Assembly: GCA_963556255.1 (NCBI GenBank)
Contig: OY744615.1
Span: 5,097,123 to 5,161,122 of the forward strand
From: Allolobophora icterica
Taxonomy: Eukaryota > Annelida > Clitellata > Crassiclitellata > Lumbricidae
Direction of reading: 5' to 3'
Length of the DNA: 64,000 nucleotides
In this document: positions 1 to 11,430 of the stretch, piece by piece
Numbering within the stretch: position 1 is the first letter of the stretch
How the letters are laid out: every line of letters begins with the position of its first letter
Position numbers and translations under genes: made by a program
The notes under the pieces: generated by a model
Told to the model about the DNA's origin: nothing
The model's input: the letters and a program-made list of their open reading frames with translations, nothing else
Database searches by the model: none

Positions 1-128
1 AATCATAGAGGGGAGATTGGAGGGAAGGAGAAAGAGAGGAAGACAGCGACAGATGGATACAGTGGACTGAAGAGAAGAAGAAAGGAATGGCGTCATTGGA
101 AGTTGAAACCTGCCGAAGGGCAGAGAAC
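1..128 (+). pseudogene. RTE-like LINE, C-terminal end (cut by window edge)
   Basis: A decayed frame matches the end of the LINE at 6110-6440 on the other strand: the shared tail runs through a GYSGLKRR-like stretch to a HWK.KPAE.QRT end. The arginine-rich RGRPR block seen in the sister copy is largely deleted here. The copy continues after the insertion at 133-909. It encoded the C-terminus of an endonuclease/reverse transcriptase polyprotein and is dead. Confidence 0.6.
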
Positions 129-132
129 TTAA

Positions 133-909
133 CACATTGACTGCCACCTACGAGTTAACTCGTAGTTGAAATGTCTCCTGTACGTGCCACCTACGAGTTA
201 ACTCATAGTAAGCCTACAATACAAAGTGCTATAGGAAAACACTGGCGCACGTCTAATAATTCTTCTGGCGTCAGGGTTGATACCACATGACAGATGTTTG
301 CTGTGTTGAAACGGACGAGAAAAACTATAATACACGTGTTTCTTTTAGGGGGGGTTGAATAACCATAGATCTATGCTAGTCAACGTATGTGTAACACATC
401 GGAGTCGGGAAGGTTTAGACTGTAAGTCACCCGCAGTCTCTTGAAAGATGTTATTCGCGCTGTAGTGGTAGCTGAGCAGCCTCTGGCGACTCATTTTTAT
501 GTATGCATGTATGTATGCATGCACCTCTGGCGACTCATTTTTATGCATGCATGTTCATCACAAGGCATCAGATGTGTCCAGATATTATAGCGGACAACAC
601 ATCCTGAACTCTACTGTTGCAAAACGTACTTGTCGGAGCCAGCACTGAATGTATATCTAGGATATCTGGCTATCTATCTGTGTGTTGTTCCAGGTTTGAA
701 AGTCTACCACACTAAAGCTGAAATCTAAGAATAACACAGTAACACTGTTTCTAAAAAGAAACAAGACTGCAAACATGTGACATTTTTATGTATGCATGTT
801 GAAAATAGTTAAAAAATAGATATATTATAAATAAAGCGAAAAAATATTTTCCGGTTTTTCGGGATATATCGGTGGCGTAGGGATAAAAAACGTGGTGGCA
901 GTCAATGTG
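133..909. mobile_element. piggyBac-like non-autonomous element (MITE)
   Basis: The element has terminal inverted repeats beginning CACATTGACTGCCACC and is flanked on both sides by TTAA (129-132 and 910-913), the target-site signature of piggyBac-type transposons. It is 777 bp with no transposase frame. Near the left end a CACCTACGAGTTAACTC motif occurs twice. The related LINE end near 6117-6135 has the same flanking sequence with a single TTAA and no insertion, so it serves as an empty site. Confidence 0.8.
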
Positions 910-913
910 TTAA

Positions 914-1015
914 AGAAGAAGAAAAGAAGAAAGGGGGACAGTGAACAATAGAGATATTCGTACCCATCGCCGCCAAACGGATGACGTTAGGAACTGATGA
1001 TAATGATGATACATA
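914..1015 (+). pseudogene. 3' UTR and tail of the same RTE-like LINE
   Basis: Purine-rich GAAGAAG sequence leads into a segment reading caatagagatattcgtaccc, then aactgatgataatgatgat. The minus strand at 11430-11520 ends the same way. The GAT-rich tail is the LINE 3' terminus and shows that 1-128 and 914-1015 were once continuous. Confidence 0.6.
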
Positions 1016-1043
1016 TTATTTAATGGGTTTGCAAACGTCATAT

Positions 1044-1592
1044 AGAAACCTTCAGAAAGACACTGGAACGTCTTTAAGGAATAGTTCTAGTCCTAAAATA
1101 CAAAGACGTTCCACACGTAGTCACCCATCATAGGTTTCATCCCCCCTCCCTGATATCTTGATGGAACCGTTCTCCATGTTTCAATAAGATACAGCGACGC
1201 TGAATTTGCGCTGACGCTGAATCATAGCAATAATTCACTATGTAATTCACTATGTAACTAATTTTTTAAAAGTTTTGTTTCGAATTATGAACGATTTTTA
1301 ATGTTTCTGTATGACGTTTTACATGCTGAATACGAATATCACATTAGTTTTGTGTATCGTCAACAGTATTCATACAAGCTAAAAAAAATATATTGACAAA
1401 CTGTTATTGCGCATGCATGGTGCATTCATAATAACTTACCATAAAGAAACCTTCAGAAAGACACTGGAACGTCTTTAAGGAATAGTTCTAGTCCTAAAAT
1501 ACAAAGACGTTCCACACGTAGTCACCCATCATTGGTTTCATCCCCCCTCCCTGATATCAGCTGTATGTCCTGATGGAACCGTTCTCCATGTT
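1044..1592. repeat. Pair of 137-148 bp direct repeats
   Basis: Positions 1044-1180 and 1445-1592 are nearly identical, offset 401 bp. The second copy has an extra 11 bp or so before GATGGAACCG. The 264 bp between them is AT-rich and noncoding. The arrangement resembles a mini-element with terminal direct repeats, but the ends are not TG...CA and I see no clear target duplication, so a simple local duplication is equally possible. Confidence 0.6.
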
Positions 1593-2115
1593 CTACTCAC
1601 TAACAACGTCAAGACTTAGTCTAAAGAAATCGAGATGCGAGTGTAAGTAGTGCAGCTTGAGCGACAATCTGCATCCTAAACTACAGTAACTGTCACACAG
1701 TTCTTCAACGAGATTGTAATGACCACACAGATACACTTATTTGACCACACAGATACACTTATTTGATGTTTAGTGACAATGTAGGATAGGTATGATTAGT
1801 CATTAGTTAGATTAAGTCATTAATTTAATTAATTGACCAGCACAATGACCAGCAGTAGGGCATAAAATTTAACTAAGATTCAGGGATAATATCGAGAGGC
1901 GAGACGACTTACCTTTCGTTATCGAACGATCATAGGCTGTAAATCATCAAACTGTAACGGTTTCTGCCATCAGTCGTCAGCTGGATATGTAAATGAGGAC
2001 TATTGGAGCGAAGGAGGCTTCAGTTGCATTCAACGTAGAATGCCATCGTTCAAAACGATAGTCTATTCAACTTCTCCTTCTGATCAGGAGTTACAGACGC
2101 AAATTTCGACAGCAT
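1593..2115. other. Noncoding spacer with a 22-bp tandem duplication
   Basis: No coding signal. At 1721-1764 a 22-bp unit (gaccacacagatacacttat plus tt) is repeated exactly twice. Otherwise AT-rich single-copy-looking sequence. Confidence 0.5.
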
Positions 2116-2154
2116 GTCCAGTGACTTCGAACGCGAACTTCGAAGTCACTGGAC
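2116..2154. repeat. Perfect 16-bp hairpin
   Basis: The arm GTCCAGTGACTTCGAA (2116-2131) is followed by a 7-nt spacer and its exact reverse complement (2139-2154). There is no T-run or neighbouring gene to suggest a transcriptional role. It may be the fused end of a decayed inverted-repeat element. Confidence 0.7.
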
Positions 2155-2448
2155 GGTCCGACGTTATCTCAATAAGAAGTTCATAATCTTTATTACAAAG
2201 TTTGCTGGCTTTCGGCTATCTTGAATGGGTTTCGAATTCAATTAATATCACCCTTCATGGGAGGAAAGTATTTAAATAAGTTCGCTTCCAGGTCGTGAAT
2301 ATGATCTCCAACTTTTGAACGAATTTTTGGTTGAGAACCCAATCCATTTTAACTAAAACTCATTATGTTTGGCAACGATCCACATTAGTTTCAACACAAG
2401 CCAAGAACCCTTAAATTTTCCTTCTTGAGTCAACTCTTTATGTCAACT

Positions 2449-2537
2449 TTTTATACCAGGAAATTGAAAAATTATATACCAGGAAAATTTTATACCAGGA
2501 AATTTAAAATTTTATACCAGGAAATTAAAAAATTAAC
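2449..2537. repeat. Short tandem repeat, ATACCAGGAAATT units
   Basis: Four imperfect copies of an AT-rich unit containing ATACCAGGAAA lie in tandem. Noncoding; 2155-2448 and 2538-2860 hold nothing else I can name. Confidence 0.6.
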
Positions 2538-2859
2538 TGTTGTACAATTATATTATCAGACTCAGTTGTACTTTTTTTAAACTTTTGCGTTAAATCACGT
2601 TCGGATTCGTTTCGACGAGGTAACGATAACAAAGATGGCTACGTCAGACTTACAGCTTTGACCTACATAGCTCCCTGTACTGGATAGCCAAGGACTTTTT
2701 TTTATCCCTGATGGATAGCTAAAGGGCATTGAAAGTTCTGGGGGCAAAATACAAAATACTGACGGCAGTTTTGAACTTTTAGGAAATTTTTGTGTATTTT
2801 TTAAAACTGTTCGGAAAGTTTTATTACAATAAAATTTCTCGATGAAAATTCTGTTCGAT

Positions 2860-2926
2860 TAGAACTTTTCGCGGAACCCTTGTGCTCACCCCGCGGAACC
2901 CTTGGAACCCACTTTGGGAAACGCTG
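2860..2926. mobile_element. Right-end remnant of a hAT-like element
   Basis: The segment ends ACTTTGGGAAACGCTG, the reverse complement of a CAGCGTTTCCCAAAGT terminus, and carries repeated GCGGAACCC upstream. This resembles the CAGCGGTTCCCAAACT terminus of the intact 335-bp element at 39317-39651. I could not find a matching left end, so it is probably truncated. Confidence 0.4.
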
Positions 2927-2949
2927 CCCTAAAGAAATAATCTCCAAAT

Positions 2950-3900
2950 ATAGGGCCTATAGGTTACAAAGATCCTTGTAGTTGTCTGATCTGACCCAGA
3001 AATCAGCGACCACTTTCATAAATGCTCTTTAGGCTCTCTTTTCCACCTTTTTCATTTTGAACATCCGTTTCACCTGTGGTCCAACAAAAACGCCATCAAC
3101 AGAAACTTTAGCATCAGCTGTAACGAACTCCTTTATCAGTCCCAATTTTTTTTTTAGGTGAAGGAAGCAGAATCTTGTTAACAGGCACGAGAGGATCATT
3201 CTTCACATTGCGGGTCAGCCATTTTTGCTTCACTTAGTGATTGGCTTTATCTCTGTAGTCCCATATACAGAGGAAGCAAGGATACTTAGTGTATCCACCC
3301 TGCACTCCAAGCAGAAACCCCAGCATGGGGAGGGGATAGAGTAATGGTAAAACACATCGTCGGGAGAACGCCGCCAGATCGCGGTTCGAAAAGCTGTCAA
3401 TAAACCGACGCCACTTGTCTGGTTGGTGTCTTATACCTATTGCTTCAAACAACCCCATTTTGTCTGTACAGAAGCAGAGTGACTATGCCATGGAAAAGAA
3501 CTGGGCATAGTCTTTTGCGGTAGTTTGAATTTCTTACTTTTGGATTCAGTAAATTCCACTCCTTCAGTATGGACGCCAACAGCTCTGCACCAGATTTATG
3601 AAGATCTTAAAGTTCTTGCTAACTTGGGTTAGCTTTTATAACTAGTTAAGTCAGAAGTAACAATCGCTTAGATGATTCGTCGACTCTCGCCAGACTCTTG
3701 GCATGCATCTCCGGCTACCTCGAATCCATCCTTCCAGCGTTGATTTGCAGCAACCACAGATGGCTTGAGGTACCCATGACTTGTCCAGGTCACCAATCGG
3801 CATGCCGAAGTACTTTTCATATAATATTTTCATGTAATATTTCATGCCTCTCGAAATAATGCATTTTACTTGCCAACATAATGTCCGCAAACATAAAAAA
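2950..3900 (-). pseudogene. Broken transposon-associated protein gene (uncharacterised family)
   Basis: Three minus-strand blocks are in the expected order: 3890-3651 with a CGCCKSTLEGWIRGSRRCMP segment then RVWRESTNHLSDCYF; 3458-3234 with MGLFEAIGI then LGVQGGYTKYPCFLCIWD; and a weaker block below 3230. From memory this order of motifs (GSRKCMPF, VWREP..H..DCYFC, FKM..FL.GLQGG.TK.PC.LC.WD) marks a family of uncharacterised, transposon-linked proteins common in invertebrates. Cysteines and aromatics are kept but stops, frameshifts and a missing middle make it a pseudogene. The central gap contains a tRNA-like insertion at 3326-3392. Function unknown. Confidence 0.55.
3326..3392 (+). mobile_element. 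tRNA-like SINE head inside the broken gene
   Basis: The stretch has an A-box-like gatagagtaatggtaa and a B-box-like gcggttcgaaa about 35 bp apart, as in tRNA-derived SINE heads, and interrupts the minus-strand protein frame. It is short and lacks a clear tail, so this is a probable fragment. Confidence 0.4.
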
Positions 3901-4540
3901 CAGTCAGCTGAGGATATAATTTCGTATAAGAAATGGTAACTGATCTGTCACTTTTATTTTAGAACTGTCGGACTCACAAAACGCAGGTTTTATATACCAA
4001 CAAGGAAGGTACGACTAGAATGCTCGAGAAACTGCTTGAAGAATCTTCCACAATGTTATGGAATGTACCAGAAAGCACTAGGAGAATATTCCAGAGAAAC
4101 TTCCAGAATTAAAAAATAAAATATCTGGAAAACATACAAATTTTGTACAAAAACTTAGCTTAACCCAACAATTAATTAATGATAGAAAGTCTGAAATTCA
4201 CTTGACCAAAATATAAAAAATATCGATGCAACATGAAAATAAAGAGTAACATAATAATTTCTCATGTTGTGTATAAAAGCATGAAACTTTTTCAAAATGA
4301 AAAAAGCACAGTTTGAGACTTTTCAGCCAGAGGCATCACTTAATTCAAGCAGGAAAGTAACAAAACAGATGACAGAGTTTTAGATGTACTGGATGTGCTT
4401 AAGTTGGGTGAATTTGAGGTTGTTCGTTCCGGTTTCCCAAATAAATTTTATCCCGGAGACTATATTCTAAAACAAATTGTCCGGCGGAGAGAATATTTCA
4501 TCAGTTTCTTTCAGAGGCCCGACGAAATCGAGGACCCAGC
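3901..4540. other. AT-rich noncoding spacer
   Basis: No coding, RNA or terminal-repeat signal seen. The plus frame from 4395 (83 codons) has no recognisable motif and runs into the palindrome, so I treat it as chance. Confidence 0.4.
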
Positions 4541-4576
4541 GATCGTAATCTCGAGACTTCTACAGCGCCCAAAGTC

Positions 4577-4759
4577 GCGGGAACCAGCTTTATTCACTCC
4601 CAATGTTGCTGGCGGTGCTTTTTTTGAGTGGAGAGTCACGAACTAACTCTCCAGCAGCACGTACTGGAACTGTACATGCTGCTGGAGAGTTAGTTCGTGA
4701 CTCTCCACTCAAAAAAAGCACCGCCAGCAACATTGGGAATGAATAAAGCTGGTTCCCGC
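4577..4759. repeat. Near-perfect 183-bp palindrome
   Basis: Left arm 4577-4659 and right arm 4677-4759 (83 bp each) are reverse complements with about one mismatch (near 4596/4740); the spacer is 17 bp. The left arm extends a repeat tail (cgtaatctcgagacttctac then agcgccc) that also occurs at 61365-61420. Palindromes of this length decay quickly, so a recent inverted duplication or an assembly fold-back is likely. Confidence 0.85.
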
Positions 4760-4859
4760 CACCAAAACCGTTCGCCGTCCGACGCTACACTCGTCCGACA
4801 AACCCACAAACTTTGCCCTCAAAGTAACATGGATCACCACCTCATCTACTAACGCCCAC

Positions 4860-5930
4860 CTCTCTGACTGCACTCCGCGTGGTTACTTCCTAAACAGTGC
4901 TCCTCGTGTAGCGTTCTGATCTAAGTCCTCAAACATCCTTGGCGGAATTCGCATTCATGGAATTCGCATTCATGGTTCATAACTTTCGTCGTCCTCAGCT
5001 TCTCCCGTCATAACTTCCGATCCTTTGAATGTACTCTATCACTCTCCGACTCGCCTCTGACCTGATAAACTGTTTTCAACATCTACCGTCCTCCTATTCT
5101 TCCAAGTCCTCTGCATTTCTTGACGAGTGTACCTCGCTTCTAACACTTGCTGCCACAACTCTTAACGAGTTCATAGTCACAGGAGATTTCCTCATCCATG
5201 TTGACTATATCTGACTTGCATCTGACTTTTTGAATCTGTTCTCTTCGGTCAACCTCATTCAATATATCAACTTTTCCGAACCACACCCCATCACATCCTC
5301 AACTTCGCTCCTATACCCTAAAGTCCTAAACTATATCACTTTGTCCTCAACATCACAGATCATTTACTTATTCATTGCAGATCTGGAAATGAAACCTTTT
5401 CCTTAGTCTCCTGCATCCTCCATTCTTTCCGTCGCATTGGATCCATTGAACGGAAAGCCTTCAGATATCCTTGACTACCAACTGGTTCTTAACCCTCCCT
5501 GTTCTTTCGACGACCTCCTTCTTGCTACAATTCTACACTCTCTAGTCTTCTCGATATTCATGCCCTACGCATTACCAAGCACAGCATACACACCAATAAC
5601 CCTGGGTTCACTACCTATCTTCAGGCATTAAAAACCTTTCGCAAACGCCTCGAACACTCCTACAAGCGCACCACCAATCCCACTACCGAGACTGCAGCCC
5701 TTACCACTCTCAGTTTTGTCACCAACAAATACCATAAACTTATTGCTGCCGGTAAGGAAAAGCATCATTCATCATCCTCTCCAGCTATCCAAGACTTCTA
5801 TGGAAAACCGTTAACTCTCTTCTTCTTCATCGTGAGTCTTCTTCTCCAGTACATCATCCCTTACTTTCATCTTCTATCGCTGATACCTTTTGCTAATTTT
5901 TCTCCGGTTGTAAGTCGAATAAATTGGCCA
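4860..5930 (+). pseudogene. L2/CR1-like LINE, endonuclease to pre-RT region
   Basis: With frameshifts, the plus strand reads like an apurinic-endonuclease LINE: YRPP-like text, then the VTGDFLIHVD block (5170-5210) equal to the conserved TGDFNIHVD, an NLIQYINF-like stretch, and further down LDPLNGKPSDILDYQLVLNPP and HTNNPGFTTYLQALKTFRKRL-like sequence. The asparagine of GDFN is replaced. It stops before the reverse transcriptase fingers, so it is an internal fragment. Confidence 0.6.
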
Positions 5931-6109
5931 TTGGTCGAAGTGGAGACCAGGTCAAGGTGATTCAGTGTTGAACTGAATCACCTTTTCAACGTGGAAATTC
6001 ATATAGCGCACGAGTGGACCAGAATGACCTCTGAATTTCTGAAGTAGATCAAGATTGGTCAGGAGTTATCGTTTGAGGGAAATGATCTCTGGAATGTTGT
6101 TAGGGATAG

Positions 6110-6440
6110 GCAGAACGAGGCTTCTTTAAGTTCTCTGCTCTTCGGCAGGTTTCCACTTCCAATGACACCATTCCTCCCTTCGCTGTGCTCTTCTCTTCAG
6201 TCCGCTGTATCCTTCGGTCATCATCCATCCCAGCATCATCTGTCGCGGTCTTCCTCTCCTTCTCCTTCCATCCAATCTCCCCTCTATGATTTCTCTCAAG
6301 AGGGAGTCTCCTCTTAATATGTGTCCAATCCACTTCTTTTGTCTTTCTCTTAATGTTGTCATCAGTAAACTTTTTCTTCTACTATTTGCAACACCTCTTC
6401 ATTTGTCACTCGCTCCGTCCACCTCACCTTTTCCATTCTT
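6110..6440 (-). pseudogene. RTE-like LINE, C-terminal end
   Basis: Minus strand: a VTNEEVLQ-like block, then RERQKKWIGHILRGDSLL, REIIEGRLDGRRRRGRPR, QMMLGWM and a tail shared with 1-128. The GHILR...GRRRRGRPR signature marks the C-terminus of RTE/BovB-type LINEs. Positions 6117-6135 give the uninterrupted version of the target used by the MITE at 133-909. Confidence 0.7.
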
Positions 6441-7552
6441 CTCCATATCCACATCCCAAAGGCCTCCAATCAATTAATATCCTCTTGAATCCATTGAGCG
6501 GAAAGCCGTCCTTGCCAGATATCCTTGACTCCCAACGAGGATAAAGAAGAGAAATTACGTTTATTGAACTTGACGATAGGAAACGTGAATCTGGCGACAA
6601 ACTTCTGCTGAAATTTGTCATAGAATGGTCATTAATCATTAATGTATAGTGGCTGACTAGGATGACTGTCAATTTGGCAAAAGTTGGTGCGAAATCTTGC
6701 TTGTTGCTTTTCTTGTTCTTTTATTCAGAATTATCGCCAGTCCCTCTCGCAATTGATCTCGCATCTTCCTGATCTGATCGCTGTTAAATTCTCCTTTTCC
6801 TCCCGTTCTTATCTCACAGAGTTCTATGATGTCAAACCTTTATCTTCATAATTGCTAAGACTGCGTGTTCCTGAATAATGTTTAATGAATAATGAATAAT
6901 TCTGAATAATTGTATCTTATGTATTCATTTGTAAATGGAGAGATATCGTCACGTTAATTGCTTACATTGTTGGATTGAAATATGTAATATGAAATAATAT
7001 ATCTTGTACGGCGCTGTAATCGGGTATTTTCTTTGAGAAAGGGGAAAGATCTGCATTGTTTTTCTTGCATCATCGGTCTTAAAAGTGCTTCTGAATACAC
7101 GGGAGCCCGCGGACTTGACAAAGCATTCACGGACCTAGGGAAAGAATTGGCCATATAGCGTTTGTGTTCGGCCCTGGGTTCGGCTACAATATTTTAAAAG
7201 CAAAAACATTTTTATAAGCTTAACAACTAAACTTGCTCAGCGTACGAAGTCACTAAATTTCGCTGGTGGCGTAGTGACATACCAGTACATTGATTCTATA
7301 TTATAAAATAATATTTGTACATCGGTTTCACTCTTATCCACAGTACCACATTCCACTTCAAATTTTGTTTTTGACAATTTATATGGTCTTTTAAATCTCT
7401 TTTTACTCCGCAAATACAATTTACTCGGCTTTTGTTGTGTTAACACGACGCAACATTTTCCGGATTATCGCCCAAAAACTAACGAGGAGTTTCCAGTCTT
7501 GTGTATAATCGGTCCTTGGTTTCTACAGTGCCTAGTATGTACTATGCTCAAA
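6441..7552. other. Noncoding spacer
   Basis: A short stretch near 6480-6545 repeats part of 5440-5475 (atccattgarcggaaagcc then agatatccttgact). No other supported feature; minus frames at 6954-7154 and 7237-7446 lack known motifs. Confidence 0.4.
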
Positions 7553-7745
7553 TTTTTGTATTGTATTGCATTGTATTGTATATACAATGTTTAAACATTT
7601 GTAAAGCGCATCTAGTAGGGTGAATCGTTCAGAGGCGCTCCCAGTGCGTAAGGCTAATATAAAAGAAATAAGTCTTGAGGAAAGAAAAGAAGAATTTGAG
7701 AGCGAGTAGAAGGAGACAGTGTATACAATAATAATATGGCTGCTC
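7553..7745 (-). mobile_element. CR1-like LINE 3' end
   Basis: The minus strand contains cgcactgggagcgcctctga, a gcgctttacaaatg block and an ATACA-rich tail, matching the 3' ends at 19290-19345 and 47940-48012. It is a 5'-truncated copy. Its upstream side is cut by the MITE at 7768. Confidence 0.55.
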
Positions 7746-7767
7746 TTCCAGTACATTCACTTCTACC

Positions 7768-8434
7768 CAGTCTTGTTGTCAAGACCCTAAACCTCAAGAC
7801 CAAGACCAAGACCAAAACTTTGAAGCTCAAGACCAAAACCGAGAAAAATACCAAAAAAATTACAACCATATCTAGACTTCTATTCCTTACCATAAAAAAT
7901 TGTCCAGTCGGACTACTCGCTATTTTAATTAAAACATGAATCTTTTATTTTATTCAAACAAAACAACTCCAATTACAGACTGCAGAGATTTCCGAATTCG
8001 TATTTACAAAAGTCCTTCATGCGAAATGTTATTCCAAATGCGTGTTGCATTTTATAAAAGCAATTCGCTCAGAATTTTCTGACCAAGACGTGGCCTCATA
8101 AAAATTTTGCCATGTGAAAAATACGTTCTACATGTGCTGAATTCACTGGCACACATTCCATGGTAAATAACCGGATGTCAAATAAATGTCCAAAACAACT
8201 GTAAAGCCTCACTGACACCGTGTAAATACTAAAGCAATTGTATTAGTAATTATTGGATAGATTTTTAAAATCCTTGTTAAATGACTGTTCATATTGTCAA
8301 AGGTCTTGGTCTTGCAAAACCAAGACCAAGACTTTGAGCCTCAAGACCAAAACCAAGACCTTGAACCTCAAGACCAAGACTTTTGGTCCCAAGACTTTTA
8401 AAAACGAACTCGAGTGCACTCGAGACAACAAGAC
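7768..8434. mobile_element. hAT-like MITE with CAAGACC minisatellite arms (copy A)
   Basis: Ends are CAGTCTTGTTGTC (7768-7780) and its inverse GACAACAAGAC (8424-8434; the last TG is lost). Both subterminal zones hold tandem CAAGACCAAGACCTTGAACCT-like units; the core matches 46860-47330 in reverse. Here the two flanks do not show an 8-bp duplication, unlike copy B. No transposase; frames across it are repeats of the unit. Confidence 0.75.
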
Positions 8435-8702
8435 TTTTCGTGAGGAAAAGATTATCATGAATTACCACGTTTCTGTTTTAACTCATATATAATTCCTCTA
8501 CATAGGCTTTTGGTTTCATTAATTTCATTCAGAATTCTGGCTCTCAAATTCCTCTACCTTTCCCTTGTCTCATTGATTATCTGGTTTGCTCTTTCATACC
8601 TTATCGTGTCTTCCTCGTTGTTGATAGCTTCTAAATCTTTACATTGCTCTTTCGACCACTTTTCTCCACAGACAATCATGCGACTTACACTACAACCAGC
8701 TT
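8435..8702. other. Noncoding, possible old LINE remnant
   Basis: The minus strand has weak coding-like text (IRYERANQIINETRERWR-like) but no diagnostic motif. I cannot assign it. Confidence 0.25.
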
Positions 8703-8825
8703 ATGGTGGCGGGGGACGTCGAGTAGATAACACACTGGCGTGAAGAGCAGTAGGTACCAAGATCGAATCCTGTAGACCCCATAAGGTTTATTCAGCTGAC
8801 TAAGTGGAGGCGGCGATTAAATGAA
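8703..8825 (+). mobile_element. tRNA-derived SINE, second family (fragment)
   Basis: It shares an A-box-like gagtagataaca, the block ACTGGCGTGAAG, a B-box-like agatcgaatcct and the downstream YTCAGC...TTAAAATGA layout with the longer copy at 27842-28157. The 3' part is missing. Confidence 0.5.
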
Positions 8826-9126
8826 TTATCAAAAGTTTCTCAACATTCACATGCACAACATGTGCAAAGAAATTGAGAATGGAAACTTCGTCGTGAAGAA
8901 CAGCAATAGAAGGTTCAATCAGGTTGACGCAGACCATGCCCAAGAATGGCTAGATGGCCGCTGTGCAGAGGCTGGTGGAATAACCGGCCTAACCAACGAC
9001 AATAACACACTCCGGCGACGGGCGCTGTCGCGTTCCATTGGAGTTCTGAATCAGACGCAGACGCGGGCGATGCGAGGCGGACAGACTAATGCCGATCATT
9101 TCCTTGCTTTCAGGGTATGCACCTGA
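8821..9126 (+). pseudogene. Fragment of an uncharacterised invertebrate protein
   Basis: A 101-codon open frame. Residues 20-75 (NGNFVVKNSNRRFNQVDADH, then GGITGLTNDNNTLRRRALSR) resemble a recurring motif I recall from cnidarian and mollusc uncharacterised proteins (F..VP.DHA.EQ...KG.GG..GLT.D..ALRRW). The frame then enters a hairpin. Probably a displaced exon or transposon-captured fragment; function unknown. Confidence 0.35.
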
Positions 9127-9137
9127 AAGCAAGGAAA
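9099..9137. repeat. 15-bp perfect hairpin
   Basis: TTTCCTTGCTTTCAG (9099-9113), 9-nt spacer, exact inverse (9123-9137). It ends the similarity of the preceding frame. Confidence 0.7.
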
Positions 9138-9234
9138 GCATGTACCCTAGGGATGTGCTAGGATGTCCCCTAGGAATAAATTTCATTCTCTCTTAGTCGT
9201 GAGGCCGTGGTCTAAAATGGTAAGTTCTCGATCT

Positions 9235-9728
9235 TTGGGGAACAACCAACTGAGAAGAAACTAGAAAAACTAGTTTAACTAAAGTTGGCAACTGAGTTTG
9301 GAAATTAGTTAACTAAACTAAATAATGTAGTTAAACTATTTCCAACTTTTTCCAACTTTTTACGACAAACATTTTCACAATAAAAGACGTTAAGTGAACT
9401 GTAATAATGACAATGACAATTTAACCTTCAAACAATGCAATGTGTACTGTTCTGGCATACAGTTACACTGTAGGTAGTGTATGAATTTGAAAACACAGGC
9501 TGTTTATGCTAAAACCATGCAGTGTTAAAATGTTTTTTTGCTGACAGAGTTCAATGTTCACTGTGGAGAAATAGATTTTTAGTTAAACTTTTTAGTTAGC
9601 AAACAAAATTTTTTTTAGTTAAACTATGGTTTTAACTAAACTATTTTTTTAAGTTAAACTTCTTCCTTAACTAAATTTTTTTAGTTAAACTAAAAGTTAG
9701 CAACTTTTTAGTTAGTTATTGCCCATTA
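9235..9728. mobile_element. MITE built of AGTTAAACTA repeats
   Basis: The left end reads ggggaacaaccaactgag; the right end inverted reads tgggcaataactaactaaaa; both interiors are crowded with direct and inverted AGTTAAACTA words. This matches imperfect terminal inverted repeats with subterminal motifs. No transposase; target duplication not clear. Confidence 0.5.
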
Positions 9729-9850
9729 CAGGCTGCCATGTCTAAGTTGTATAAAGTTGTCTAATGTCTAAGTTGCGTCTGTGTCAGCTTAATGTATGAA
9801 TAAACGAATTTGATTGATTGATTGATTAATTGATTGATTGATTGATTGGT
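9729..9850 (+). mobile_element. LINE/SINE 3' end with (TTGA)n tail
   Basis: A stretch ending tgtatgaataaacgaa followed by about ten TTGA units. Similar simple-repeat tails end the copies near 42965-43015 and 60160-60210. The parent family is not determined. Confidence 0.4.
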
Positions 9851-10043
9851 TGATGGATTGATTATCGATGAATGGTAATTACTGTTAAATTACTCTACAT
9901 CACAACCAGTTATATGGGCCTTAAAATAATTCTTACTAAAAGTTTTGCGGGAATGTTTTGAATCAATATTAATATAGTGACTAGCTGTCGATGTATTTAT
10001 TTTGTGATTGGCAGACTTAAGTTAAGAAAAGATATTATCATCC

Positions 10044-10517
<474 letters not shown>

Positions 10518-10519
10518 TA

Positions 10520-11430
10520 ATACCCTGCTGGATTTCTAAATATTTCCGCTATGTACTTCATGGCAGTTTGCAAATTTTGGAGTGTTTTTTGGACAGGTCA
10601 CAAAAGTACTATGAGGTTCACTGAACTTGCTACGTTTGATTTGGTTTTTGGCAGGAAAATGTTCGATATCCAATATCTTGGTATCTATAGCAGCGACGAG
10701 GTCGGGGAATGAAGGGCCAGGTTCAGATGTAGAGGGTTATGAGCTCCCTGCTTAATGATGACCCGAGTAGTCTTACTATTCCCTAATTTCTTTAATCCTT
10801 TTAGATCTAGACAACATATAATTTCTTTGAGATTCTCCTCACTCTCTTGTAAGCTTTTGGTTCATGAATAGGTTTAACACTTGATATTTCTTTTCTGTAA
10901 GGATTATGGTATTTCACATGAGTATTTCTGGATAAAGCAAACTGTTCGGTCTTAATGGGTTTTTGCTCCTAATTCAGTCAAACTTAACAATTTATTCCTC
11001 TATAGGCCAGAACACGAAGACCCTCTCCTACAAGCTGTATCCTTTCTACTTCATTTTTTTAAGCTGGTGAGGTTTGGCTTTGAAATAGTTACACAATTCT
11101 CTTATACCACTACTTAGGTAAACTGTTCGGGACAATATATCGCTTATCTGTCTCTGTTTCTTAGAGGAGAAGCGCACAGATTGGAGGTTCTTGGAGCCTG
11201 TATTTTTAAGAAAGGAATTTTCTACAACTAGAGTTCTATGTTTTGCAGTAGCTGCTTTATCAAGAACATTAGAAGCTTTAATAGTGCAATCAACTGAAAC
11301 AACATTTTGCCTCTGGTCACATAACAGTGGGGCATGTAATTAAAACAGTATTTTGATTCTGATCAACCTTTGATCCGTGAATTAGTAGATGTTTATGTTC
11401 CTACACATTTGGTCAATTTGTGGCAAGGAA
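10520..11430. other. Noncoding spacer
   Basis: No supported coding or RNA feature. Likely old interspersed repeat sequence. Confidence 0.35.

Noticed and set aside
7736..8492. Lysine/threonine-rich repeat proteins ([10 protein letters not shown])
   Set aside because: They are translations of the CAAGACC arrays of the MITE, also seen at 46584-47634.
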